A DNA stretch of 20,659 nt from Methylobacteriaceae bacterium. Its GTDB lineage: Bacteria; Pseudomonadota; Alphaproteobacteria; Rhizobiales; Beijerinckiaceae. This document shows, piece after piece, positions 1-7,263 of this stretch. The translations under genes and the position numbers were made by a program. Every line of letters begins with the position of its first letter. The stretch's first letter is position 1. The stretch spans positions 1-20,659 of the forward strand of contig JAISTL010000193.1 in NCBI GenBank assembly GCA_031272615.1, in the 5' to 3' direction. The notes beneath the pieces were generated by a model, which was given only the letters and a program-made list of their open reading frames with translations, did no database searches and was not told where the DNA came from.

Positions 1-482
1 CCAGTGTTCCGGGAAGGTGAGCGCAATGGACGTCGATGGACCGCCTCGAGAGCCGGCCGGCGAATGCCGGGCGGCCCCGGAGTCTCCTCCGGGTGTGACG
101 CGTTCAGGCAACGGCGCAAAAGCCGCCGTCGCCGGCGGGAGGTTGCTGGACACTTCCTCCCGCCGACGACATCACGGCGCCGCGCCGGAGCCGGACGCGA
201 CGCTCAGCCCTTGTCACGGGAAGATGGACGCCGTGGCAAAGGGTCCGGCCTGGACACCGGACGGGCACGCTTCCCGGACACGACATACCCGATGACGCTT
301 CGGGGTCCGTTCGACGAAGACAGGTTGATGGTTCGGAATTTGCAATGATGAGGCAAAAACAGGAGGCAGGCTCCGTTTTCCGGAGATTTTGACAACACGT
401 CGAGAATCTCATGTTGCGGGAAAAGAATAACGTGTTAGGTTAAGGGAAACAACCGCTGCAGCGCCGGGCACCGGGGAGCATC
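1..482. other. Left-edge stretch without a recognisable gene
   Basis: No convincing gene is seen. The open frames here translate to arginine-rich, low-complexity protein typical of GC-rich non-coding DNA. One + frame closes at a TGA at 18-20, so an upstream gene could end there with the tail SVPGR, but five residues cannot identify it. The stretch holds a perfect 7-bp hairpin at 76-93 (stem CCCGGAG, loop TCTC) and a 6-bp stem at 243-248/257-262, neither followed by a T run. A TTGACA hexamer at 389-394 has no acceptable -10 box. A CTCCG/CGGAG dyad at 371-385 sits just before it. The end of the stretch is the leader of the IclR-family gene. Confidence 0.6.
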
Positions 483-1388
483 ATGGCGTCAGACAACCGT
501 AAACACATGGGGGAATCCAAATCTCCGCCGCCCGCCGCCTCGGGGGCGCAGACGCTGCTGCGCGGGCTGACCATCATCGAGCTGGTTGCCGCCGGGGTGT
601 GCGACGTCAAGGGCCTGGTGCGGGAAATCGGCGCGCCGCGCAGCACCATCCACCGTATCCTGAGCAACCTGGTGAACCAGGGTTATCTGCACACTGTGCC
701 CTACCACGGTTATACCCTGGGGCACAAACTGATCTCCCTGGGAGTGCGCGCCCGGGAGCAGCGACCGCTGATTCCTTTGGCGCGCCCGGTGATCGAGGAA
801 CTGGCCACCTCCACCGGAGACACGGTGCATCTCGGCGTGCGCGACGGCATGGAGGTGCTGTATCTGGACAAGGTATCCGGCGGCAAAGGCCTGGAGATGC
901 GTTCGCGCGTCGGCCAGAAAATGCCGCTGGCGTCCACCGGTCTCGGCAAGGCGTTGCTGCTCGGCATGGAGCCGGAGGAATGGAAAGTCCGTTACGATTA
1001 CGCGCTGCACATGCGCGAAACCACGAGAAGTGATTATCCGCGCCTGGCGAGCTGGCCGGTTTACCGCGAGACCATGCTCGGCTACCGCAAACGCGACTGG
1101 GTGATGGACCTGGAGGAAAACGAAATCGGCATCCGCTGCGTCGGCGCGCCGGTCAGGGATTCCAACGGCGATATCATCGCCGCCATCTCCATCGCTTCGG
1201 TGATGTTTTACATGTCCGAACAGCGGATGCTGGAACTGGGGCCGATTATTCATGATGCGGCGCGCAGAATCTCCGATGTGTTCGGCGCTTCGCAGAAACT
1301 GGTCACGTCGGGGAAAAACGGCACGCAGCCGTTGCGGCAGGACGCGGCGAACGGGAGGAACAGCAAAATTAAAAGGGGAGAACTTTGA
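483..1388 (+). CDS. IclR-family transcriptional regulator
   Basis: A one-component regulator: an N-terminal winged helix-turn-helix binds DNA and a C-terminal GAF-like IclR domain binds a small metabolite. Residues 24-75 form the helix-turn-helix (RSTIHRILSNLVNQGYL is the typical recognition part). Residues about 95-265 match the effector domain, with the family segment STGLGKALL at 151-159 and a conserved IGIRCVGAPV near 220. The length of 301 is slightly above the usual 250-280 because of a charged tail of about 30 residues. GGGGAG at 473-478 supports the ATG at 483. It lies upstream of, and codirectional with, the sugar-acid catabolic genes. IclR proteins commonly control neighbouring aldonate genes, so it probably regulates them in response to galactonate or a keto-deoxy intermediate; the ligand is an inference. 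Confidence 0.93.
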   Translation: MASDNRKHMGESKSPPPAASGAQTLLRGLTIIELVAAGVCDVKGLVREIGAPRSTIHRILSNLVNQGYLHTVPYHGYTLGHKLISLGVRAREQRPLIPLARPVIEELATSTGDTVHLGVRDGMEVLYLDKVSGGKGLEMRSRVGQKMPLASTGLGKALLLGMEPEEWKVRYDYALHMRETTRSDYPRLASWPVYRETMLGYRKRDWVMDLEENEIGIRCVGAPVRDSNGDIIAAISIASVMFYMSEQRMLELGPIIHDAARRISDVFGASQKLVTSGKNGTQPLRQDAANGRNSKIKRGEL

Positions 1389-1750
1389 GCGGAACGGCAT
1401 TCAGCCTGTTCCACCGGAGGGTTGACAGAGTTGTGAGAATCCTCAACAACGGTTATGCACAATCGAAACATAATTTGTCCGAAGACTCGCGAACAATGAT
1501 TCGACTCACGCCGACGGCGGAAAAAAACATTACAAAACAAGGAATCTGAGCCACGATTCAAAACGGGATACCGGAAAAACCGGGAGAAATTGTGCAAAAT
1601 ACCGGAATATGGTTCCACAAAATTGAGACATCTTTACAAAATACGTAAGGCCTTTTATAGACATAAACATCACATTGGGGAATGATCCGGATACTTTAAC
1701 CCGGACAATGAAAAAAGCTCAACAATGAGCCAGGCAAAAAGGCGATACAC
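1389..1750. promoter_or_regulatory. AT-rich regulatory region before the catabolic genes
   Basis: This 362-bp gap is clearly richer in A+T than the flanking genes and has no plausible coding frame. It holds six GANTC sites between 1437 and 1559, one perfect DnaA-box match TTATGCACA (1453-1461), a near match TGTGCAAAA on the other strand (1591-1599), a 9-bp direct repeat ATACCGGAA (1568-1576 and 1599-1607), a GGAA-N5-TTCC dyad (1604-1616) and a promoter (1633-1661). In the transcribed leader there is a TCCGG/CCGGA dyad (1686-1690/1701-1705) and a GCTCA/TGAGC hairpin (1717-1730). An imperfect dyad around 1431-1450 (GTTGTGAG, then CTCAACAAC) lies just after the iclR-type gene. The layout suggests the main control region of the operon. 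Confidence 0.7.
1633..1661 (+). promoter_or_regulatory. Sigma-70-like promoter of the catabolic operon
   Basis: TTTACA at 1633-1638 and TATAGA at 1656-1661 are separated by exactly 17 bp, each one or two bases from consensus. The predicted start near 1668 gives a leader of about 80 nt before the ATG at 1751. The spacer contains the palindrome AAGGCCTT (1647-1654). The CCGGAA repeats and the GGAA-N5-TTCC dyad directly upstream are candidate regulator sites. Confidence 0.6.
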
Positions 1751-2770
1751 ATGAAAGCGCTTGTTTACACAGCACCGAACAAGGTGGAAGTTCAACAGGT
1801 TCCCGACCCGAAGCCCGAGGAAGGCTCCGTGCGGGTCAAAATGCTTTATTGCGGCGTATGCGGAACGGATATCGGCATTTTCCACGGCAAGCATCCCCGC
1901 GCCAAGGCGCCGCTGATTATCGGCCATGAGTTCGTCGGCATCATCGATCAGGTGCTGCCGGGGAGCAAATTCAAGGTGGGCGATCGTGTCTGCGCCTACC
2001 CCCTGATTTCCTGCGGCGAATGCGTCCCCTGCAAGACGGGCTCGCCCCATGTCTGCAAGACCCTGAAACTTCTGGGTATCGACTGTGCCGGCGGCATGGC
2101 GGAATACTGCTGGGTCAAGGAAGACGTGCTGTTCACCGTGCCCGACGACATCCCGGACGATGTGGCGGCGACCATCGAGCCGTTGGCGGTGGTGGTGCGC
2201 TCGGTGCATCAGGCGGAATACAAGATGCTGGATTCAACGGTGGTGATGGGCGCCGGCCCCATCGGCATTCTGACGGCCATCGTGCTGAAGCACTCCAGCG
2301 CCTCCCGCATCGTTATCTCGGATTTTGACGCGGCGCGCCTCGACATGTGCCGCAAACTCGGCTTCGAAGCGGTGGACCTCAATAAAACCAACCTGGTGGA
2401 CTATGTCGCCGGCAGCACCGACGGCAACGGCGTCGATATCGTGTTCGAGTGCACCGGTTCCGAGGCCGCCGCCGCTGAAATGACCAAGATCGCCCGCATC
2501 GGCGGGACGCTCTGCATCACCGGCGTGCACAAGGCGCCGCACGCGGTCAACCTGCAGGATCTCAACTTCAAGGAACAGTGGATGATCGGCACCCGCGTCT
2601 ATACCAAGGCGGAATTCGGCCGTTCGGTGACGCTGGCCTCCATCATCAAGGACGACCTGAAGCAGATCATCACCCAGGTGGTGCCGCTTTCCGAGGCGGA
2701 CAAGGTGTTTGACATGATCGCCGACCCGGCGGTCAACGCCGTCAAGGTTCTGGTGGACTGCACAAAATAA
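1751..2770 (+). CDS. Zinc-dependent medium-chain dehydrogenase (threonine/sorbitol dehydrogenase-like)
   Basis: A cytosolic NAD(P)-dependent alcohol dehydrogenase of the zinc MDR superfamily. C37, H59 and E60 (in CGVCGTD and GHE) and E143 fit the catalytic zinc site, and C88, C91, C94 and C102 form the structural-zinc lobe. The Rossmann motif GAGPIG is at 167-172, and an acidic residue at the end of the second strand (VISDFD, D191) favours NAD+ over NADP+. The length of 339 is normal. It is the first gene after the operon promoter, with a weak ribosome site (AAGG near 1739) before ATG 1751. Its place in a galactonate locus suggests oxidation of a polyol or sugar acid feeding the dehydratase, such as an L-galactonate-type substrate. 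The sequence is not close to E. coli LgoD as I recall it, so the substrate is left open. Confidence 0.88.
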   Translation: MKALVYTAPNKVEVQQVPDPKPEEGSVRVKMLYCGVCGTDIGIFHGKHPRAKAPLIIGHEFVGIIDQVLPGSKFKVGDRVCAYPLISCGECVPCKTGSPHVCKTLKLLGIDCAGGMAEYCWVKEDVLFTVPDDIPDDVAATIEPLAVVVRSVHQAEYKMLDSTVVMGAGPIGILTAIVLKHSSASRIVISDFDAARLDMCRKLGFEAVDLNKTNLVDYVAGSTDGNGVDIVFECTGSEAAAAEMTKIARIGGTLCITGVHKAPHAVNLQDLNFKEQWMIGTRVYTKAEFGRSVTLASIIKDDLKQIITQVVPLSEADKVFDMIADPAVNAVKVLVDCTK

Positions 2771-2777
2771 GAAAGAG

Positions 2778-2809
2778 GCGGCGGCCGCGGCAAGTGGACG
2801 CCGCTTTTT
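2778..2809 (+). terminator. Terminator-like hairpin with T5 tail
   Basis: GCGGCG (2778-2783) pairs with CGCCGC (2799-2804) and is followed directly by TTTTT (2805-2809). The 15-nt loop is long and also contains the palindrome GCGGCCGC, so the fold is not unique. It lies between two codirectional genes and probably works as a partial terminator. A second small hairpin TCCCG-CGTG-CGGGA follows at 2824-2837 without a T run. Confidence 0.4.
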
Positions 2810-2885
2810 CGTTGCAACGGGTGTCCCGCGTGCGGGATCATCGGCGTAACCATAAGAGAAACCAAGAGAGACAAGGAATCATCTG

Positions 2886-3848
2886 ATGAAGATTGTCGTT
2901 TCAGATTGCGACCATGAAAACCTGGCCCAGGAGGAGCAGATTCTCGGGGCGGCGGGCCTTCCCTTCACACTGCTGAAATGCCGCACCGAGGAGGAAACCA
3001 TCCGTGACTGCAAGGGGGCTGAGCTGGTGATGAACCAGTACGCGCCGTTCACCCGCAAGGTGATTGAGGCGCTGCGGCCGGAACTGAAGCAGATTGTGCG
3101 TTACGGCGTCGGCGTCAACAATATCGATGTCGCCGCCGCCACGGACAACGGCGTGCTGGTGTGCAACGTGCCGGATTACGGCATGAACGAAGTGTCGGAT
3201 CACGGCATCGCCCTGATGATGGCGCTGGTGCGCAAGATTCCGGAAATGAACGCGCGGACCCACGCCGGGGAATGGGATTATCAGAAATCCATCCCCATCT
3301 ACCGCCTCGGCGAGCTGACGGTGGGCGTCATCGGCCTCGGGCGCATCGGCCGCCTGTTTGCCAAGAAAGCCGCGGTGTTCGGCAGCCGTATCCTCGGCTA
3401 TGACCTGGTGTACAAGCCCAACGCCGCCGACGGCACGGACTTCATTAATCCGGCGAGCATCGACGAAATCATCGGCAGCGCCGACATCATCGCCGTTTTC
3501 GCGCCGCTGACGCCGGAAACCAAAGACATGTTCGACGAAGCCGCCTTCAAGAAAATGAAGAAAACGGCCCTTCTCATCAACACCTCCCGCGGCGGCATCG
3601 TCAACGAAGCGGCGCTGGCCAAAGCCCTGGAGGCCGGGGAAATCGCCGGCGCGGCCCTGGATGTGGCGGAGAAGGAACCGCTTCCGGCGGACTCGCCCTT
3701 GCGCGCCTATGCCAACTGCCTGCTGACGCCCCATATGGCATGGTATTCGGAGCAGGCCGGCAAGGAGCTGAAACGCAAAGTTGCCGAAGAAATTGTCCGC
3801 TTCGCCCGCGGCGAACCGGTGCACTATCCCCTGAACAAGGTCAAGTGA
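2886..3848 (+). CDS. D-isomer-specific 2-hydroxyacid dehydrogenase, CtBP-like subgroup
   Basis: NAD-dependent oxidoreductase that interconverts a D-2-hydroxy acid and a 2-keto acid. The NAD fold has GLGRIG at 150-155 and D173 as the NAD-selecting acid. The catalytic trio is R235 (NTSRGG), E264 (EKEP) and H283 (TPHMAW). The segment YGMNEVSDHGIALM at about 98-111 resembles the CtBP/phosphoglycerate-dehydrogenase branch more than D-lactate dehydrogenase. The length of 320 is normal for the catalytic core, and there is no C-terminal ACT domain, so serine biosynthesis is unlikely. AAGGA at 2873-2877 supports the start. It lies 115 nt after the zinc dehydrogenase. Its likely substrate is a sugar acid or a keto acid from the pathway, but that is an inference. 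Confidence 0.88.
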   Translation: MKIVVSDCDHENLAQEEQILGAAGLPFTLLKCRTEEETIRDCKGAELVMNQYAPFTRKVIEALRPELKQIVRYGVGVNNIDVAAATDNGVLVCNVPDYGMNEVSDHGIALMMALVRKIPEMNARTHAGEWDYQKSIPIYRLGELTVGVIGLGRIGRLFAKKAAVFGSRILGYDLVYKPNAADGTDFINPASIDEIIGSADIIAVFAPLTPETKDMFDEAAFKKMKKTALLINTSRGGIVNEAALAKALEAGEIAGAALDVAEKEPLPADSPLRAYANCLLTPHMAWYSEQAGKELKRKVAEEIVRFARGEPVHYPLNKVK

Positions 3849-3868
3849 ACCGACGGGCGGCATGAATG

Positions 3869-3909
3869 AACAGGATTATTACGCGCCCTGCCCGCGTTTT
3901 GGTCCTGTT
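3869..3909 (+). terminator. Nested stem-loop before the TRAP genes
   Basis: An outer perfect 7-bp stem AACAGGA (3869-3875)/TCCTGTT (3903-3909) encloses an inner ACGCG (3881-3885)/CGCGT (3893-3897) hairpin followed by TTTT (3897-3900). The inner hairpin alone looks like a weak intrinsic terminator. The outer stem would compete with or brace it. It sits in the 197-nt gap between the hydroxyacid dehydrogenase and dctP genes. Confidence 0.35.
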
Positions 3910-4045
3910 CCGCTTTTCAAGACAACCTTTCCGGGTTATGTTGAAAGCAAAGAGAATACGGATGGCAAAAACAAAAACAAGACTTAAAAACCGTCCTTAA
4001 TCGGGCAAACGATGCCCAGCTTATAAACCAAGAGGAGACTATCTC

Positions 4046-5029
4046 ATGAATCGACTGTTTTCGTTAGCCCTGGCCACCAGCGCCGTCGCGTTGATGTCGT
4101 TCACCGCCGCTGAGGCCCAAACCGTGACTCTCAGACTGTCCAACGTCACTACCCAGGCGGGCAAGGACGGCGGCGTCTATTTCATCGAAAAGGTCAAAGA
4201 GGCGACCAAGGGTGAAGTGATTATCGAACACTATCCCGACAACCAGCTGGGTGATGACCGCACGGTGGTGGAAAGCACCATTTTCGGCGATATCGACCTC
4301 GTGGTCAGCTCCACGACGCCGATGGCGACGATTTTCCCCGATTTCAACATGTTCGACGCGCCCTTCCTGTTCCTGAGCCTGGACGCGGTGTATAAGGGCC
4401 TCGACGGCGAAATCGGCCAGAAGGTTCTCGCCGAAATGGAAGGCAAGGGCCTCGTCGGCCTCGCCTGGTGGGAAAACGGCTTCCGCAACTTCACCAACAA
4501 CAAGGTCGCGGCCAAGGTTCCCGATGACGTGAAGTCCATGAAGATCCGCGTCATGCAGAGCGATGTGCAGATGGCGGCATGGGCGGCCATCGGCGTCAAC
4601 CCGACGCCCATCGCCTTCACCGAGCTGTTCACCGCCATGCAACAGGGCACCGTCGACGGCCAGGAAAACCCGCTGCAGATCATCGACGGCAACAAGTTCC
4701 AGGAAGTCCAGAAGTATCTGTCGCTGACCCAGCACGGCTATGTGCCGTTCGTGCTGTGCATGAACCCCGCCAAGTTCAAGTCCCTGAAGAAGGAACATCA
4801 GGACGCCATCGTGAATGCGGCCAAAGAGTCCGTCGAATGGCAGCGCAACCGCGTTCATGAGCAGGATGCCGTCATCATCAACAAGGTGCAGAAGGAAGGC
4901 ATGACCGTCGTCGAGCTCACCCCGGAACAGAAGGCCCTGTGGCAGCAGAAGGTCATCGACGGCAAGGTGTATGACCTCGTGAAGTCGAAGATGGAGCATC
5001 CGGAATACTTCGACGCGATGGTGAAGTAG
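4046..5029 (+). CDS. dctP: TRAP transporter substrate-binding protein (DctP family)
   Basis: The periplasmic receptor of a tripartite ATP-independent transporter, which captures an organic acid and delivers it to the membrane subunits. Residues 1-24 form a signal peptide (basic start, hydrophobic core, AEA before Q25). Family hallmarks follow: NQLGDDR near 66-72, R147 in the GFRNFTN segment, R168 in the MKIRVMQSDV segment (this arginine normally pairs with the substrate carboxylate), and ELFTAMQQGTVDGQENPL at 193-210. The length of 327 is typical. AGAGGAG at 4031-4037, 8 nt before the ATG, is a strong ribosome site, fitting the high level needed for a binding protein. Given dgoD downstream, D-galactonate or a related aldonate is the most likely ligand, but the residues alone do not prove it. 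Confidence 0.94.
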   Translation: MNRLFSLALATSAVALMSFTAAEAQTVTLRLSNVTTQAGKDGGVYFIEKVKEATKGEVIIEHYPDNQLGDDRTVVESTIFGDIDLVVSSTTPMATIFPDFNMFDAPFLFLSLDAVYKGLDGEIGQKVLAEMEGKGLVGLAWWENGFRNFTNNKVAAKVPDDVKSMKIRVMQSDVQMAAWAAIGVNPTPIAFTELFTAMQQGTVDGQENPLQIIDGNKFQEVQKYLSLTQHGYVPFVLCMNPAKFKSLKKEHQDAIVNAAKESVEWQRNRVHEQDAVIINKVQKEGMTVVELTPEQKALWQQKVIDGKVYDLVKSKMEHPEYFDAMVK

Positions 5030-5044
5030 GTTGTTTCAACCGTT

Positions 5045-5068
5045 CGCGACCGCCTCCGGGCGGTCGCG
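5045..5068 (+). other. First strong stem-loop between dctP and dctQ
   Basis: Perfect 10-bp stem CGCGACCGCC/GGCGGTCGCG with a TCCG tetraloop, starting 15 nt after the dctP stop. No T run follows, so it is unlikely to be an efficient intrinsic terminator on its own. It could protect the 3' end of a dctP mRNA against exonucleases or reduce read-through. Confidence 0.7.
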
Positions 5069-5081
5069 GCATATCGGACAG

Positions 5082-5113
5082 ACCCGGCGCCCCGGACAAC
5101 CGGGGCGTCGGGT
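5082..5113 (+). other. Second strong stem-loop between dctP and dctQ
   Basis: 14-bp stem with a single G-U pair: ACCCGGCGCCCCGG (5082-5095) against CCGGGGCGTCGGGT (5100-5113), loop ACAA. It lies 13 nt after the first stem-loop. No T run follows. The tandem arrangement suggests an mRNA stabiliser giving more binding protein than membrane protein. Confidence 0.7.
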
Positions 5114-5255
5114 ATGAATGATATTGATGCAGTCCATGAAAAACGTCTCTGACGTTTCCGCCTGTCGGCGTCGGGTGTATCGCCGCAAATCATACAACGA
5201 TATCAAATTCCATTACGATATCCATAAGTCCATTCGGGAGGATGAGGAGGAGTCC

Positions 5256-5756
5256 ATGAACTTCATCAAATTTCTGGACGAGAATTTTGAAAAATACATT
5301 TGCATGGTGCTGATCAGCGCCATGACGGTGCTGATTGCCGTGCAGGTTTTCATGCGTTATGTCATGAACAATTCGTTGTCGTGGTCGGAAGAGCTGGCGC
5401 GTTACATCTTCATCTGGCTGATTTATCTGGGAATCAGCTACGGCGCGATGATCATGCGCCACATCAAGATTGAAGCCGCCCTGTATCTCTATCCGAAAAA
5501 GCTGCGGCCCTACATCGTTATCCTCGGCGACACCCTGTTTTGCTGCTTTGCCCTGTACATCAGCTATGCGTCCTACACCAACGTGGTGCGCATCAACGCG
5601 ATGCACCAGCTCTCCCCGGGTCTCGGCCTCCCGATGTCCTATGTCTATGCGGCGCCGATGGTCGGTTTCGCGCTGACGGCCTTCCGCCAGGTGCAAACCA
5701 TCTGTTTCCGTTTCAAGAACCTCAAACAGGATGAAAAGGAGGAACCCCAATGGTAA
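5256..5756 (+). CDS. dctQ: TRAP transporter small membrane subunit (DctQ family)
   Basis: The four-helix integral-membrane subunit that joins DctM to form the transport domain in the inner membrane. From ATG 5256 it has 166 residues, the family size, with hydrophobic segments at about 12-34, 45-68, 83-110 and 123-145. The family pattern FMRYVMNNSLSWSEELARY lies at the end of the first helix and start of the second. The same frame is open upstream to 5118, but that would add 46 polar residues that do not resemble the family, and the purine-rich GGAGGATGAGGAGG (5237-5250) is a good ribosome site for 5256. The gap from dctP is 226 nt and carries two strong hairpins. The stop codon overlaps the dctM start by 7 nt, indicating translational coupling. 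Confidence 0.92.
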   Translation: MNFIKFLDENFEKYICMVLISAMTVLIAVQVFMRYVMNNSLSWSEELARYIFIWLIYLGISYGAMIMRHIKIEAALYLYPKKLRPYIVILGDTLFCCFALYISYASYTNVVRINAMHQLSPGLGLPMSYVYAAPMVGFALTAFRQVQTICFRFKNLKQDEKEEPQW

Positions 5757-7063
5757 CTGCGGCTCTCTTCGGCGGACTGGCCTTTTTCATCATCCTTGAA
5801 GTTCCCGTCGGCATCGCCATCGGCATCGCTTCGCTGCTCGCCATTTTCGTCGGCCATACCCTGCAACCCGGATATCTCGCCCGGCAGCTGGTGACGGGCT
5901 GCGATTCCTTCCCGATCATGGCGATCCCGCTGTTCATCCTCGCCGGAGACCTGATGGGCGCCGGCGGCGTTTCCAAGCGTCTGCTGGATGTGGCCAACGT
6001 GTTCTTCGGGCGCATGGCCGGCGGCCTCGCCATCGTCACGGTGGTGGTGTGCATGTTCTTTGCCGCCGTCTCCGGTTCGGGCCCAGCCACCGTCGCCGCC
6101 GTCGGCTCCATGGTGGTGCCGACCATGCTGCAGCGCGGGTACGGCCTGTCCTTCACCCTGGCCTGTATCGCCGCGGCCGGATCCATCGGCGTCATTATCC
6201 CGCCCTCCATCCCGATGGTGATTTTCGGTGTGTCCACGGGCACATCCATTGCCGACCTGTTTCTTGCCGGCTTCATGCCCGGCATGTTGATCGGCTGCGC
6301 CCTGATCACGTTCTGCCATTTCTACTGCAAGAAAATGGGCTGGAAAGGCGATGAAACGCCGTTTTCCTGGGAACGGGCCGGAAAGGCCATCTGGGAAGGC
6401 AAATGGGCGCTGATCAACCCGTTGATCATTCTCGGCGGCATTTACGGCGGGTTCTTCACCCCCACCGAGGCAGCGGGAGTCGCCGCCGTCTACGCCTTTG
6501 TCTGCGGCGCGTTCCTGCACAGGGAACTGGACCTCACCAATATCGGCAAACCCATTGCCAACGCCGTGTCGACAACCGGCACCACCATGGTGATTCTGGG
6601 CTGCGCCACGGCGTTTGCCAGCATCCTGACCATGGAGCAGATTCCGCAGACGATTTCGGCGTGGATTACCAGCATCACCCAGAACAAGCTGATTATCCTG
6701 CTGATGATCAATATCCTGCTGCTGATTGTCGGCTGCATCATGGACACGACCCCGGCCATTCTCGTGCTGGCGCCCATCCTGCTGCCCGTCGCCGTCAGCG
6801 TCGGCGTCAACCCGATTCATTTCGGCATCATCATGGTGGTGAATCTCGCCATCGGCTTCCTGACGCCGCCCCTGGGCATCAATCTGTTCGTCGCCTCACG
6901 CGTCGGGCAGACCACGCTCGACACGGTGGTCAAGGGAATCCTGCCGTTCATCCTGACGATGCTCGGCTGCCTGGTGTTGATCACCTATATTCCGAAGATT
7001 TCCATGTTCCTGCTCAATATGATGGGCAAATACCTGCCGGCGGTCGCCGCCGCCGCAGGCTGA
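5750..7063 (+). CDS. dctM: TRAP transporter large permease subunit (DctM family)
   Basis: The large inner-membrane subunit that carries substrate with a sodium gradient. Its 437 residues are almost wholly hydrophobic, with about 11-12 predicted helices. The family motifs are PLFILAGDLMG (60-70), SGSGPATVAAVG (108-119), GVIIPPSIPMVIFG (147-160), FFTPTEAAGVAAVYAF (about 226-241) and GFLTPPLGINLFVAS near 370. Several match the repeated sodium/substrate hairpin regions of the family. AAGGAGG at 5736-5742 lies within the end of dctQ and positions the ATG at 5750. The order P-Q-M is standard. The gene ends at a strong hairpin, so the TRAP unit may form a transcript of its own. Confidence 0.95.
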   Translation: MVTAALFGGLAFFIILEVPVGIAIGIASLLAIFVGHTLQPGYLARQLVTGCDSFPIMAIPLFILAGDLMGAGGVSKRLLDVANVFFGRMAGGLAIVTVVVCMFFAAVSGSGPATVAAVGSMVVPTMLQRGYGLSFTLACIAAAGSIGVIIPPSIPMVIFGVSTGTSIADLFLAGFMPGMLIGCALITFCHFYCKKMGWKGDETPFSWERAGKAIWEGKWALINPLIILGGIYGGFFTPTEAAGVAAVYAFVCGAFLHRELDLTNIGKPIANAVSTTGTTMVILGCATAFASILTMEQIPQTISAWITSITQNKLIILLMINILLLIVGCIMDTTPAILVLAPILLPVAVSVGVNPIHFGIIMVVNLAIGFLTPPLGINLFVASRVGQTTLDTVVKGILPFILTMLGCLVLITYIPKISMFLLNMMGKYLPAVAAAAG

Positions 7064-7069
7064 CTTTCC

Positions 7070-7100
7070 CGGCGGCCGCGTCGCTTCGCGGCCGCCGTTT
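7070..7100 (+). terminator. Probable intrinsic terminator after the TRAP genes
   Basis: Perfect 11-bp stem CGGCGGCCGCG (7070-7080)/CGCGGCCGCCG (7087-7097) with loop TCGCTT, followed by TTT. It starts 6 nt after the dctM stop. The T run is short, so some read-through into the next gene is likely. Confidence 0.6.
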
Positions 7101-7263
7101 CCGATGTGGATGCACGGTGGGGAACTATGGAATTTCAACATAATCCGTGTCATATCCCATGTGGGGTAGGCGCGCTGCCGCGTGGCCGGCGTTGCGGGCC
7201 ATGGACAAGCAGCCGCAAAACATGAGGGGCGCCGTCATTCAATAACCATAACAGGACAGCACG

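Noticed and set aside
389..394. TTGACA as a promoter of the IclR-family gene
   Set aside because: At spacings of 16-18 bp the downstream hexamers (ATGTTG, TGTTGC, GTTGCG) do not resemble a -10 box, so no promoter was called.
4..412. Overlapping open frames on both strands at the left edge
   Set aside because: They overlap each other, are rich in arginine, have no recognisable motif and fit chance frames in GC-rich DNA.
489..1400. Long minus-strand frame opposite the IclR-family gene
   Set aside because: A shadow of the real gene: its translation is histidine- and arginine-rich without domains, while the + frame has a clear IclR architecture.
5118..5255. N-terminal extension of dctQ
   Set aside because: 46 polar residues not found in the family, no ribosome site for the upstream ATG, and a strong one before 5256.
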